Assembly: GCA_964528575.1 (NCBI GenBank)
Contig: CAZGTQ010000256.1
Location: forward strand, 1 to 18,444
DNA length: 18,444 nt
From: CAZGTQ01 sp964528575
GTDB taxonomy: Bacteria; Planctomycetota; UBA1135; GCA-002686595
Direction of reading: 5' to 3'
Shown here: in pieces, positions 7,420 through 14,776 of the stretch
Position numbering within the stretch: position 1 is the first letter of the stretch
Layout of the letters: every line of letters starts with the position of its first letter
The notes under the pieces: model-generated
What the model saw: only the letters and a program-made list of their open reading frames with translations
Database searches by the model: none
Told to the model about the DNA's origin: nothing
Translations under genes and position numbers: made by a program

Positions 7420-8652
7420 GTGGCGGATCCTCGGCAGGTGGTGGCGCGGACGTGGAACGTCGCGGCGCTCGCTCTGGCCGCGCTCGGCATGGCGGCCTGC
7501 GGCGACGACCCGGGAGCGGCGGCCGGAGCCGGCGCCCTTGCGCAGGATCGGGACACGCCGGCGGCCACGCTCGACGACCTCGTCGCGCTCGGCTACGCCG
7601 GTTGGGACGACGCGCCGGACCCGCAGCGCTCCGGCGTCGTGCTGCACGAGCGCGCGCGCGCGTTTCCCGCCTATGGGATCCACGCGGACGACGTCGACGC
7701 GGTGCTGCTGACCGACGCGGACGGCGCGGTCGTGCACCGCTGGCACGTGCCCGACGGACGGCGGGTCGACGTCGCGGAGCTGCTCGAGGACGGGCACGTC
7801 GTCGCGATCGACGCCGAGCGGCGCATCGTCCGGCTCGACCGCGCCTCGAACGTCGTGTGGAGCGTCGAGCTGACCGCGCACCACGAGATCGCGCGGCTCG
7901 CGAGCGGCGCGCTCGTCGTCCCGTTCTTCGACCAGGAGCGCTACCGCGGCCGCGCGGTGCGCTTCGACGGGCTCGCGTGGATCGACCCGGACGACGGGCG
8001 CGTGCTGCGCCGCTGGCGCGCGCGCGAGCATCTCGCGGCCCTGCGCGCGCTGCACCCGCCGCTCCCGCTCGACGAGGCGCCGCCGCCGGCGCCGGGCGCC
8101 GACGGCAAGGTCTACGACTACCACCACCTCAACGCGGTGCAGGAGCTGCCCGCGACCGCGCTGGGGGCGAGCGACGAGCGCTTCCGCGCCGGCAACCTGC
8201 TCCTGTGCCTGCGCAACGCGAGCGTCCTCGTCGTGCTCGACCGCGACACGCTCGCGCCGGTCTGGTCGTGGGGCCCCGGCGAGCTGGACTTCCCGCACGC
8301 GCCGCGGCTCCTCGCGAGCGGACGGATGCTCGTGTTCGACAACGGTTGGCACCGCGGTTGGTCGCGCCTCGTCGAAATCGATCCGCGCACGGGCCGCGTC
8401 GCGTGGGAGTGGCGCGCCGACCCGCCGGAGCGCTTCTTCACCAAGACGCGCGGCGCGGCGCAGCGGCTGCCGAACGGGAACACGCTCGTGTGCGAGTCCG
8501 AGCGCGGGCGCGTCTTCGAGCTCGCGCCGGACGGCGACGTCGTCTGGGAGTACCGCAACCCCGTGACCGATGCCGAGGGCCGGCGCCGGCGCATCTACCG
8601 CTTCGAGCGCGTCGCGAACGAGCGCGCGGCGGCGGTGCTGCGCGAGCGCTGA
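7420..8652 (+). CDS. Arylsulfotransferase-like (ASST/PQQ-propeller-type) putative lipoprotein
   Basis: The 410-residue product has an N-terminal hydrophobic segment ending GMAAC, with C27 as a possible lipidation site. The rest looks like a beta-propeller of the arylsulfotransferase family, with repeated blade motifs. These are HHEIARLASG (154-163), DYHHLNAVQELP (233-244), FPHAPRLLASGRMLVFDNG (291-309) and AAQRLPNGNTLVCES (346-360), each followed by an IDP.TG.v.W.W-type strand. ASST enzymes move sulfate between phenolic compounds and use a catalytic histidine. H235/H236 and H293 fit family histidine positions, but the last blade has RGAAQRLPNG where a His might be expected, so catalysis is uncertain. 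The GTG at 7420 gives the longest form. In-frame GTGs at 7438 and 7441 would give a more typical signal peptide (VARTWNVAALALA). It converges on the ABC operon with a 7-base gap. It may instead be a non-catalytic propeller. Confidence 0.75.
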   Translation: MADPRQVVARTWNVAALALAALGMAACGDDPGAAAGAGALAQDRDTPAATLDDLVALGYAGWDDAPDPQRSGVVLHERARAFPAYGIHADDVDAVLLTDADGAVVHRWHVPDGRRVDVAELLEDGHVVAIDAERRIVRLDRASNVVWSVELTAHHEIARLASGALVVPFFDQERYRGRAVRFDGLAWIDPDDGRVLRRWRAREHLAALRALHPPLPLDEAPPPAPGADGKVYDYHHLNAVQELPATALGASDERFRAGNLLLCLRNASVLVVLDRDTLAPVWSWGPGELDFPHAPRLLASGRMLVFDNGWHRGWSRLVEIDPRTGRVAWEWRADPPERFFTKTRGAAQRLPNGNTLVCESERGRVFELAPDGDVVWEYRNPVTDAEGRRRRIYRFERVANERAAAVLRER

Positions 8653-8659
8653 GCTGCGT

Positions 8660-11116
8660 TCAGGGCCACATCGTCGTCGGCCGCAGGTGTTCGGGACCCA
8701 TGCCCATGCGCACCGCGGCGAGCGCGCGATGCAGCTCGCGCTCGGTCACTTCGCCGAAGGACTCGTCCGGAAGATCGAACAGCACGCGCCGCTCTTCGCT
8801 GTGGAGCGAGAGCACGTGCGCGAGCCAGCTCTCGACGCGCGGTCCATCGACCAGGCCGAGCGCGGGCACGAGGCTGCGGTCTGGCACGCGCTCGAGCGAG
8901 TCGAGCAACGCGTCCGCCGCGCGCGCGCCGTCCACGCGCACGAGCGCCCAGGCCGCCGCGAGCTTCGCGTCCGGCGGCTCGGCGTCGTGCTTGCGGCGCG
9001 AGCCGGCGAGCTCCTCGTTGCGGCGCAGGCACGCCTCGAGCGGCTCGAGCCAGCCCCGCTCGCGCGTCAGACCGGCGACGAGGCACGCCGCCGTGTCGTT
9101 CGCCGCGATGCCGCGCGCGATCCAGGCGCGCGCGTCCTCTCCGAGCAGCGCGAGCGCGCGCAGCTCGAGCTGGCCGTGCGCCAGGACGAAGGCCGGGTCG
9201 TCGAGCGAGTCCTCCGCGAGGTCGTGGACCGGTGCCGCGGCTCGTGCGAGCCGCTCGGCCAGCGCCCGCTCGAGCGCCTCCGGCGTCGGGCGCGCGCCCC
9301 CGTCGAGCTCGGACGCGCGGCGCGCGAGCGTGTCGAGCATCGCGCTCGTCCGCGCGATCCGCTCGCGCTGCGCGAGCGGCGCGGCCATCTCGATCTGATA
9401 CTCGATCTCGCCGTCCTCGCCGATCGAGAGCGCGAGCGGGTCGCCGACCTGGTTCAGCAGCGCGTCGACGAGCGCCGGGCCGTAGCCGAGCGCACGGTCG
9501 AGCAGGTCCGCGCCGAGGGTGCCGCGCGCCTGCTGCGCGCGCAGCTCGGCCGCGAGCTCGTCGAGCGCGGGGATCGCGAGCTCGAACGTCAGCTCGACGT
9601 ACACGCGGCCCGCGTCGTAGCGCTGGACCAGCGCGATCCGTTTCGCGCGCGCGTCGAGGTCGTGGAAGCGGAACGTGAACGCGTCGCGCGGGTCGATCAC
9701 CTCGGCGAGCACGAGCGACGTGTCGCGCTCGCCTTCGTCGACGAGCTGCTCGAGCAACTGCTCGCCCGTGACCGCCGCGTACGCCGTGGAGTACGTCGAG
9801 CTCGACGACGACATGCCGGAGAAGGCGCCGTTCTTCTCGCCGAGCGCGGGGCCGAAGTGCCAGCCGCGCAGCTCGTCGGGCCGGAGCGGCTCGCCGTCGC
9901 GGAGCAACGTCGCGCCCGCGGGCACCGTGCGCAGCTCGAACCCGTGCAGGTGACGCAACGCGCCGAGCGCGAGCTGGAGGCACAACGGCACCATGACGAC
10001 GAGCAGCGCGAGCACCGCGGGCTGCGGCCAGCGCAAGCGCCGAGTCCTGTGTCGCGGCCACGCGCGCCGCGTCGCTCCGCACGCCGGACACGCCGCCAGG
10101 CTCGCGTGCACCGCGCGCCCGCACTCGGCGCAGCGTACGACCACGTCCGGTCGGAGCACCGCGCGCCACACGAGCCAGCCGACGCCGGTGAGCGCGAGCG
10201 CGGCTCCCGCCGCCGTCCGCGCGGGAGACGCGCCCGCCGCGCGCAGCGTCCGCAGGGCGAACGGCAGCGTGAGCGCGCCCACGGCGAGCCAGATCGCGAC
10301 GTTGCGCTCGACGCGCTCGCCCGGCAGCGGCGCGACGTCCGCGCTGGCGAGCATCGGGTCGACGAGCGCGACGAGCGGGACCGCGACGGCGAGCGTCCAG
10401 CCGAGCGCGACGACGGGCACGTCCCGGCGCGGCACGGCGCGGGCGATGCGCTCGTCCTTGTCGCGCGCCGCGACCCCGCGCAGCGGGACGAGGCGCCGCG
10501 TCGCTTCGAGCAGGAACGCGCTCACCGCGAACGAGACGAAGAGGCGCGCGAGCGAAGCGTCGGGCAGCAGGTGGTGCACTGCCGCGAAGAGCGCGAGGCC
10601 CAGGCCCAGGCCCGGGACCCAAGCTTGCTGCGACCAGCTCGGACGCGCGAAGCCGGCGGTCAAGAAGGCGCTCGTCGCGAAGACGAGGGCGCACGAGGAC
10701 GCGAACACCTCGAGCTCGACGGCGGACGGTGGGACGTAGCGCGGCTCGAAGCCGAATCCGCTCCCCACGAGCGCGGCGAGCGCGTGCGTCGCCCCGGTCG
10801 CGACCAGGAGCGCCCAGGCGAGGACGCTGACCGCGAGCCCGCGCGCGGCGGCGAAGAGCTTCGCGCAGAAGAGCGCGCTGCGCGCCAGCGGCAGCGAGCG
10901 CAGGTAGGCGCCCTCGCGGCTCGTCGCATCGGCCGCGAAGAGTAGGCTGGCCGCGAGCGCCGCGAAGACGTGGAAGAGGAACTCGTTGTGGAAGACCGCG
11001 CGCTCGCCGATCTCGAGCGACGCGCCGATGACGGGGGCGGTGAGGACGAGGAGCGCGACGAGCAGCCACGTGGCCGGGCGCACGCGGCGGCTCTGCGCGA
11101 CGGCGAGGACATTCAA
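8660..11116 (-). CDS. ABC transporter permease-like protein with embedded zinc ribbon and long soluble tail
   Basis: This 818-residue protein starts at TTG 11116, chosen because it overlaps the upstream stop (TTGA) and has a strong GGAGGTG site just upstream. Residues 1-320 contain about eight to nine hydrophobic helices in ABC-2-like permease style, with polar loops such as RRLVPLRGVAARDKDERIAR. Residues 329-346 are a zinc ribbon: C329-x2-C332 and C343-x2-C346 (CAEC...CPAC). Another hydrophobic helix follows at about 366-388. The rest (390-818) is soluble. It has a Ser-rich loop (434-442), a mixed domain with beta-rich stretches (about 480-580), and alpha-helical pairs resembling HEAT repeats near 655-760 (DAKLAAAWALVRVDGARAAD). 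It is the last gene of the GntR/ATPase/permease operon, so it is probably a membrane subunit. The ribbon and tail are unusual for ABC-2 permeases. Substrate unknown. Confidence 0.78.
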   Translation of the reverse strand: MNVLAVAQSRRVRPATWLLVALLVLTAPVIGASLEIGERAVFHNEFLFHVFAALAASLLFAADATSREGAYLRSLPLARSALFCAKLFAAARGLAVSVLAWALLVATGATHALAALVGSGFGFEPRYVPPSAVELEVFASSCALVFATSAFLTAGFARPSWSQQAWVPGLGLGLALFAAVHHLLPDASLARLFVSFAVSAFLLEATRRLVPLRGVAARDKDERIARAVPRRDVPVVALGWTLAVAVPLVALVDPMLASADVAPLPGERVERNVAIWLAVGALTLPFALRTLRAAGASPARTAAGAALALTGVGWLVWRAVLRPDVVVRCAECGRAVHASLAACPACGATRRAWPRHRTRRLRWPQPAVLALLVVMVPLCLQLALGALRHLHGFELRTVPAGATLLRDGEPLRPDELRGWHFGPALGEKNGAFSGMSSSSSTYSTAYAAVTGEQLLEQLVDEGERDTSLVLAEVIDPRDAFTFRFHDLDARAKRIALVQRYDAGRVYVELTFELAIPALDELAAELRAQQARGTLGADLLDRALGYGPALVDALLNQVGDPLALSIGEDGEIEYQIEMAAPLAQRERIARTSAMLDTLARRASELDGGARPTPEALERALAERLARAAAPVHDLAEDSLDDPAFVLAHGQLELRALALLGEDARAWIARGIAANDTAACLVAGLTRERGWLEPLEACLRRNEELAGSRRKHDAEPPDAKLAAAWALVRVDGARAADALLDSLERVPDRSLVPALGLVDGPRVESWLAHVLSLHSEERRVLFDLPDESFGEVTERELHRALAAVRMGMGPEHLRPTTMWP

Positions 11117-11868
11117 GCGTCACCTCCGCGGGGGAAGTCGTCGGGCACGAGGCGGTTCGCGCGGCGCAGGACAGCGAACGCGAGCCCGGCGGCGAGCGCG
11201 AGCGCGGCGCCGTCGGCGTCGAACGTCGGCGCGAGGCGCCTGCCGGCGTGCACCAACAGCACGAGCAGCGCCCCGCCGGCCGGCAACGTCGCGAACGACA
11301 CCAGGCGCGCGAGCGGCGCGTCGGTCGGCACGCGGCGGCCGCGCGCGCTCGTACACCACCTCTGCCACGCCCAGGCGCCGAACCAGTACGTGAAGAGCGG
11401 CCAGCCGACGAAGGTGACGAACGTGCGCGCCGTCGCGTCGAGCGTCGTGATGCGCTTCGGGTGCTGGAGCTCGCGCGGGAGCACGTCGTGCAAGAGCTCG
11501 ATGGCGTAGTACGCAAGCCCGGTCGTCTCGCACACGAAGACGAACGCGCCGAGCGCGAGCACGGCGAGCGAGCCGGCGACGTGGGGCGCGAAGAAGACGG
11601 CGCGGCGGCGCACGGGGAGCTGGCAGCAGTAGCGCATCGTGCCCGCTGTCGTGCCGCGCGCGAGGCGGTCGTCGATCACGTGGGCGAGGACGACGAGCAG
11701 GACGAGGAGCGCGAGCGCGGGGATCGCGGGCCCGTAGGCCGTGCCGGGGACATCGCGGCCGAAGCTCGTCGCGTTGCGGCTCATCCAACTGAACGCGCCG
11801 CCGAGGAGGACGCCTATCTGGAGCGTTCGCGCGAGCGCGCGCAGGTGCATGCGCAGGAGGACGATCAC
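11113..11868 (-). CDS. ABC transporter membrane subunit (short permease)
   Basis: The 251-residue product is mostly hydrophobic, with about six helices near residues 13-30, 47-66, 90-113, 150-168, 188-206 and 218-236. The first loop carries a charged RLARGTTAGTMRYCCQLPV stretch; a 'G(T)...LPVRR' segment after the second helix is typical of ABC-2 type permeases. The start is GTG 11868, which overlaps the ATPase stop (GTGA) and lies behind a strong GGAGGAGG ribosome site at about 11877-11886. The 3' end overlaps the large permease by 4 bases. With the ATPase it should form the transporter core, pairing with the 818-residue protein as an unequal heterodimer, or forming a homodimer with the larger protein as an accessory. 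Export is more likely than import, since no binding protein is encoded nearby. Substrate unknown. Confidence 0.8.
   Translation of the reverse strand: MIVLLRMHLRALARTLQIGVLLGGAFSWMSRNATSFGRDVPGTAYGPAIPALALLVLLVVLAHVIDDRLARGTTAGTMRYCCQLPVRRRAVFFAPHVAGSLAVLALGAFVFVCETTGLAYYAIELLHDVLPRELQHPKRITTLDATARTFVTFVGWPLFTYWFGAWAWQRWCTSARGRRVPTDAPLARLVSFATLPAGGALLVLLVHAGRRLAPTFDADGAALALAAGLAFAVLRRANRLVPDDFPRGGDA
11121..11127 (-). promoter_or_regulatory. Shine-Dalgarno site (GGAGGTG) fixing the TTG start at 11116
   Basis: On the minus strand GGAGGTG ends 4 bases before the TTG at 11116, inside the end of the short permease gene. It decides the start of the 818-residue permease in favour of TTG over a nearby out-of-frame ATG at 11112. 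Similar strong sites precede the ATPase (GAGGAG, 12839-12844) and the short permease (11877-11886). Confidence 0.75.
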
Positions 11869-12833
11869 GCCGCCGCTCCCTCCTCCGCGCGCGCGCTCCC
11901 GTTCGACAGCGCCAGGTAGACGTCCTCGAGCGGCATGTGCAGCACCTCGATCGCGTCGCCGGTGGACGCGAGATAGGTGTCGCTACGGTCACCGTTGACG
12001 ACCTGCACGTCGCCGCCGGACAGCTCGCGCAGGACGTGCAGCGGCTGCGATTGGAACGAGCGGACGACGAGCACCTGCGCGTCGCCGACGCGCTCGCTCG
12101 AGAGCGGATCGGCCGCCCTCCAGCGCTCGCGCGTGCGCTCGTACAGCTCGAACGGGATGCGCAGCGTCTTGACGTGCTCGTACAGGTCGTCGAGCGGGGC
12201 GAATGCGCGCAGGCGGCCGCCGGCGAGCACGGCGACGTCCGAGGCGATCCGCTCGACGTCGGTGACGAGGTGCGTCGAGAGGAGCAGCGTGCGGTCGCCC
12301 TCGGCGAGGTAGTCGGCGAGCAGCTCGAGCAGGTGGCGGCGCGCCTGGACGTCGAGCCCGGAGCCGGGCTCGTCGAGGACGAGCAGGTCCGCGCCCTGTG
12401 CGAACGCGAGCAGCAGCATGAGCCGGCGGTTCTGGCCCTTCGAGAGCGCCTCGACCTTCTGGCGGCTGTCGAGTCGGAACAGCGCGAGCAGCTCGTCGGC
12501 GCGCTCGCGGCCCCAGCGCGGGTACAGGCTCGCGTGGTAGGCGACGAGGTCGCGCACGCGCAGCCAGCCGGGCAGGATCGGCTCCTCGGAGACGAAGCCG
12601 ATGCGCGCGCGCACCTCGGGCGCGAGGTCCCATGGCTCCGCCCCGAGGACGCGGCACGTGCCGCTCGTCGGCGGCGTGAAGCCGAGCAGCATCTGCAGCG
12701 TCGTCGTCTTGCCCGCGCCGTTGGGGCCCAGGAGCGCGCAGGCGCTGCCGACCGGCAGGGCCCAGTCGAGCTGGTCGACGACGGGCGGGCCCTGGTAGCG
12801 CTTCGTGAGCGCCTCGGTCTCGATCGCGTTCAT
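11865..12833 (-). CDS. ABC transporter ATP-binding protein (YtrB-like)
   Basis: This 322-residue ATPase starts at ATG 12833 behind GAGGAG and overlaps the repressor gene by 4 bases. Residues 1-210 are a full nucleotide-binding domain. They hold Walker A GPNGAGKTT (36-44), a signature LSKGQ (130-134), Walker B LLVLDEP (150-156), D-loop SGLD (158-161) and switch histidine H188. In place of the usual Q-loop glutamine the protein reads FVSEEPILPGWL (80-91), a form I associate with the YtrB/CcmA-like branch of exporters. Residues about 215-322 are a C-terminal extension ending MPLEDVYLAL, typical of this branch. It should hydrolyse ATP to drive the two permease proteins encoded downstream. The GntR-ABC pairing is like the Bacillus ytr operon, which is induced by cell-wall-active antibiotics. 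Whether that applies here is inference. Confidence 0.92.
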   Translation of the reverse strand: MNAIETEALTKRYQGPPVVDQLDWALPVGSACALLGPNGAGKTTTLQMLLGFTPPTSGTCRVLGAEPWDLAPEVRARIGFVSEEPILPGWLRVRDLVAYHASLYPRWGRERADELLALFRLDSRQKVEALSKGQNRRLMLLLAFAQGADLLVLDEPGSGLDVQARRHLLELLADYLAEGDRTLLLSTHLVTDVERIASDVAVLAGGRLRAFAPLDDLYEHVKTLRIPFELYERTRERWRAADPLSSERVGDAQVLVVRSFQSQPLHVLRELSGGDVQVVNGDRSDTYLASTGDAIEVLHMPLEDVYLALSNGSARAEEGAAA

Positions 12834-13315
12834 GCGTGCTCCTCGGTCCGCGCGTCGCGGCCCTTCGGGTCGTCGTGGTCGGTGCGCTCGTCGTGGTCGG
12901 TGCGCTCGTCGTGAGGCGGGCCGCCCGGCTCCGGACGCAGCCGCGCGACCTCGGCCCGCAGAGCGGCGACGAGCTCGTCCTCGACGAGCCCCAGCCGCAG
13001 ACCCTCGCGGGCGAGCTCGGAGGCGAGCCGCGCGATCAGCGCGTCGCGCTCCTGGGCGCGCAGCGGCTGGTCCCCGTCGGAGACGAACGCGCCGCGGCCC
13101 TGGTGGCGGTAGATGATCCGTTCGGATTCGAGCAGGTCGTACGCCTTCACGACGGTCGCGGGGTTGGTGCCCAGGTCGCGGGCGAGCTCCCGCACCGACG
13201 GGAGCCGGGTTCCCGGCTTCACGAACCCCCTCAGGAACGCCGCTTTCACGTCGTTCGCGATCTGGCGGTACAGGGGGAGCCCCGAGCCGGGCCGCAGCCG
13301 AATGGGGATGCTCAT
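12830..13315 (-). CDS. GntR-family (YtrA subfamily) transcriptional repressor
   Basis: The 161-residue protein has a winged helix-turn-helix at about residues 14-78 (PLYRQIANDVKAAFLRG, then TRLPSVRELARDLGTNPATV and a YRHQGRGAFVS wing). A short helical dimerisation region at about 85-125 replaces the larger effector domains of other GntR groups. That size is the mark of the YtrA subfamily, whose genes usually lie first in ABC-transporter operons that they repress. The same arrangement holds here: its stop overlaps the ATPase start (ATGA), and a 23-bp palindrome touches its start codon. The C-terminus (130-161) is a hydrophilic tail with a tandem HDERTD HDERTD repeat, absent from typical YtrA proteins. 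The ATG at 13315 is the only reasonable start. There is no Shine-Dalgarno sequence, so the mRNA may be leaderless or nearly so. The inducer is unknown. Confidence 0.93.
   Translation of the reverse strand: MSIPIRLRPGSGLPLYRQIANDVKAAFLRGFVKPGTRLPSVRELARDLGTNPATVVKAYDLLESERIIYRHQGRGAFVSDGDQPLRAQERDALIARLASELAREGLRLGLVEDELVAALRAEVARLRPEPGGPPHDERTDHDERTDHDDPKGRDARTEEHA
12871..12913. repeat. 18-bp tandem repeat (2.4 copies) in the GntR tail
   Basis: The 18-base unit CGTCGTGGTCGGTGCGCT occurs at 12871-12888 and again, without mismatch, at 12889-12906, with a partial third copy to 12913. It encodes HDERTD-HDERTD-HD in the repressor tail. Because the unit is a multiple of three, copy-number change would lengthen or shorten the tail without breaking the frame. 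Confidence 0.85.
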
Positions 13316-13338
13316 CTGTATGGGTACTACCGATACAG
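13316..13338. promoter_or_regulatory. Near-perfect 23-bp palindrome, likely GntR operator
   Basis: The outer arms are CTGTAT (13316-13321) and ATACAG (13333-13338), and the inner arms are GGTA and TACC around a central C. Ten of eleven pairs match; the only mismatch is 13322/13332. It ends one base before the ATG of the GntR gene, the classic place for an autorepressor site. YtrA-type regulators bind long palindromes of this kind. It lies in the 92-base gap shared with the divergent sulfatase gene, so it might affect both. Confidence 0.75.
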
Positions 13339-13358
13339 TAGGCCCCAGGCGGCCGCAA
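13331..13358 (-). promoter_or_regulatory. Candidate promoter of the GntR-ABC operon
   Basis: On the minus strand TTGCGG (13353-13358) and TATCGG (13331-13336) are separated by 16 bases, a poor but correctly spaced sigma-70-like pair. The -10 lies inside the palindrome, so repressor binding would block it. Transcription would begin only a few bases before the ATG, giving a very short leader. The hexamers are weak, so this is tentative. Confidence 0.3.
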
Positions 13359-13407
13359 GGGGGAATCCGGCGGCGACTCGGCGCAGCCGCGCGGGTAGGG
13401 TCTGGGC

Positions 13408-14757
13408 GTGTCCCGCTCTCCCGCTCGCGCGCCTCGGGCGCGCCTCGTGCCTCGCGTTCACGGCGCCGCCGTCGTAGCGGCTCTGCTCGCCCTCGCCTGC
13501 GGCCCCGCGTCCGACGGCGCAGCCGACGCCGCGCCGTCCGGGGCGCCCCCGAACGTGCTGCTCGTCGTGCTCGACGACGTCGGGGTGTGGGACCTCGCGC
13601 TCTACGGCCTCGGCTCCGACGTGGCGGCGACGCCGGTGCTGGACGGGCTCGCGGCGGCGGGCGTCACGTTCACGAGCGTGTGGAGCAACCCGCTGTGCAG
13701 CCCGACCCGGGCGACGATCCTCACCGGTCGTTACTCGTTCCGCACCGGGGTGGGGGACGCGACACTCGAGGACGGCGGGGGCGTGGCGCCGAGCGAGGTG
13801 CTGATCCCCGCGGCGCTGCCGGAGCAGTACGTGAGCGCGGCGATCGGCAAGTGGCACGTCAGCCGGTTGAACGAGGATCCACGCACGCCCAACCGGGCGG
13901 GCTTCGACCACTTCGCGGGCATCGAGGCGAACCTCCCGACGTACTCCGTCTACCGGCGCATCGTCGATGGCGAGGCCGCCCCCGTGGAGCGGTACGTGAC
14001 GAGCGCGCAGGTCGACGACGCGCTGGCGTGGCTCGGGGGCGCGAGCGAGCCGTGGTTCTGCCATCTCGCCTTCAGCGCGGCGCACGCGCCGTTCGAGCAA
14101 CCGCCGCCGGAGCTGGTGTCGCCCGCGCGGCACGAGCAGCGCAGCGATCGAAGCGTCTTCCTGGCGATGATCGAGGCGCTGGACGCCGAGCTCGGGCGTC
14201 TTCTCGACACGCTCGATCCCACGGTGCGCGCCCGCACGACGATCCTGGTCGTCGGCGACAACGGCACGCCGTGGAAAGTGCCTCCGCAGGCGCTCGACGG
14301 GCGCCGCGTGAAGAACAGCGTGTTCGAGGGGGGCATCCGCGTGCCGCTGGTCGCGTCCGGGGCGCGCGTCGGCGCGCGCGGCGCCCGCAGCGACGCGCTC
14401 GTCGGCGCGGTGGACCTCTTCGCCACCGTCGTCGAGCTCTCCGGCGCTCCGCCGGCGCCGAGCGCGGTCGACTCGGTGAGCTTCGCGCCGCTCCTCGCCG
14501 ATCCGACGCGGCCCTCGCGGCGGACGCACTGCTTCGCGGAGATGTTTCGCCCCGACGGCGGCCTGGAGCCGACGGTCGTGCAGCGCGCGATCCGCGACGA
14601 GCGCTTCAAGCTGCACCGCTCGAGAGGGCGGGACGCGCTCTACGACCTCGTCGACGATCCGCTGGAGCAGCGCGACCTGATTCGCCGCGCGGAGCACGCG
14701 GAGCGGCGCGACGCGCTGGGCGCCGCGCTCGACGCGCTGCTCGCGTCCGAGGGCTAG
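13408..14757 (+). CDS. Sulfatase (arylsulfatase-like, alkaline phosphatase fold)
   Basis: This 449-residue enzyme probably hydrolyses sulfate esters outside the cytoplasm. Residues about 15-31 form a hydrophobic signal ending ALACG; C31 could be lipidated, though the lipobox is not canonical. The catalytic features of family S1 sulfatases follow in order. They are metal-binding D56-D57 (VLLVVLDDVG), the formylglycine motif C97-S-P-T-R101 with TGR after it, K148 and H150 in IGKWH, H226 in AAHAPF, D284-N285 in VVGDNGT, and K302 in the RVKNSVFEGGIRVP stretch. The C97 side chain must be oxidised to formylglycine by a separate enzyme, and none is encoded in this window. The length matches the family. 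The GTG start at 13408 is chosen because the signal peptide follows it; no Shine-Dalgarno sequence is seen. Substrate unknown; arylsulfates or sulfated polysaccharides are possible. Confidence 0.9.
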   Translation: MSRSPARAPRARLVPRVHGAAVVAALLALACGPASDGAADAAPSGAPPNVLLVVLDDVGVWDLALYGLGSDVAATPVLDGLAAAGVTFTSVWSNPLCSPTRATILTGRYSFRTGVGDATLEDGGGVAPSEVLIPAALPEQYVSAAIGKWHVSRLNEDPRTPNRAGFDHFAGIEANLPTYSVYRRIVDGEAAPVERYVTSAQVDDALAWLGGASEPWFCHLAFSAAHAPFEQPPPELVSPARHEQRSDRSVFLAMIEALDAELGRLLDTLDPTVRARTTILVVGDNGTPWKVPPQALDGRRVKNSVFEGGIRVPLVASGARVGARGARSDALVGAVDLFATVVELSGAPPAPSAVDSVSFAPLLADPTRPSRRTHCFAEMFRPDGGLEPTVVQRAIRDERFKLHRSRGRDALYDLVDDPLEQRDLIRRAEHAERRDALGAALDALLASEG

Positions 14758-14761
14758 CCCG

Positions 14762-14776
14762 GCGGCTCCAAGCCGC
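14762..14776. terminator. Hairpin between convergent stops, possible bidirectional terminator
   Basis: GCGGCT-CCA-AGCCGC forms a perfect 6-bp GC-rich stem with a 3-base loop. It lies exactly in the 19-base gap between the sulfatase stop and the radical SAM stop. There is no U-tract on either strand, so it would be at best a weak intrinsic terminator, or a 3'-end stabiliser. Confidence 0.4.

Noticed and set aside
4534..8352. 1272-codon minus-strand frame
   Set aside because: It is an Arg/Ala-rich shadow in the wrong frame of several better genes (TPR, membrane protein, ASST-like), made possible by the high GC content.
8649..8663. CTGA-N7-TCAG palindrome at the convergent stops as a terminator
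   Set aside because: The stem is only 4 bp and arises from the two TGA stop codons facing each other; there is no U-tract.
8595..11516. 973-codon minus-strand frame overlapping the large permease
   Set aside because: The composition is Arg/Ala/Pro-rich without membrane helices or domains. The 8660-11116 frame has helices, a zinc ribbon and a coupled start.
12871..12913. Short tandem repeat as a CRISPR-like array
   Set aside because: The copies are directly adjacent with no spacers, and they encode in-frame residues of the repressor.
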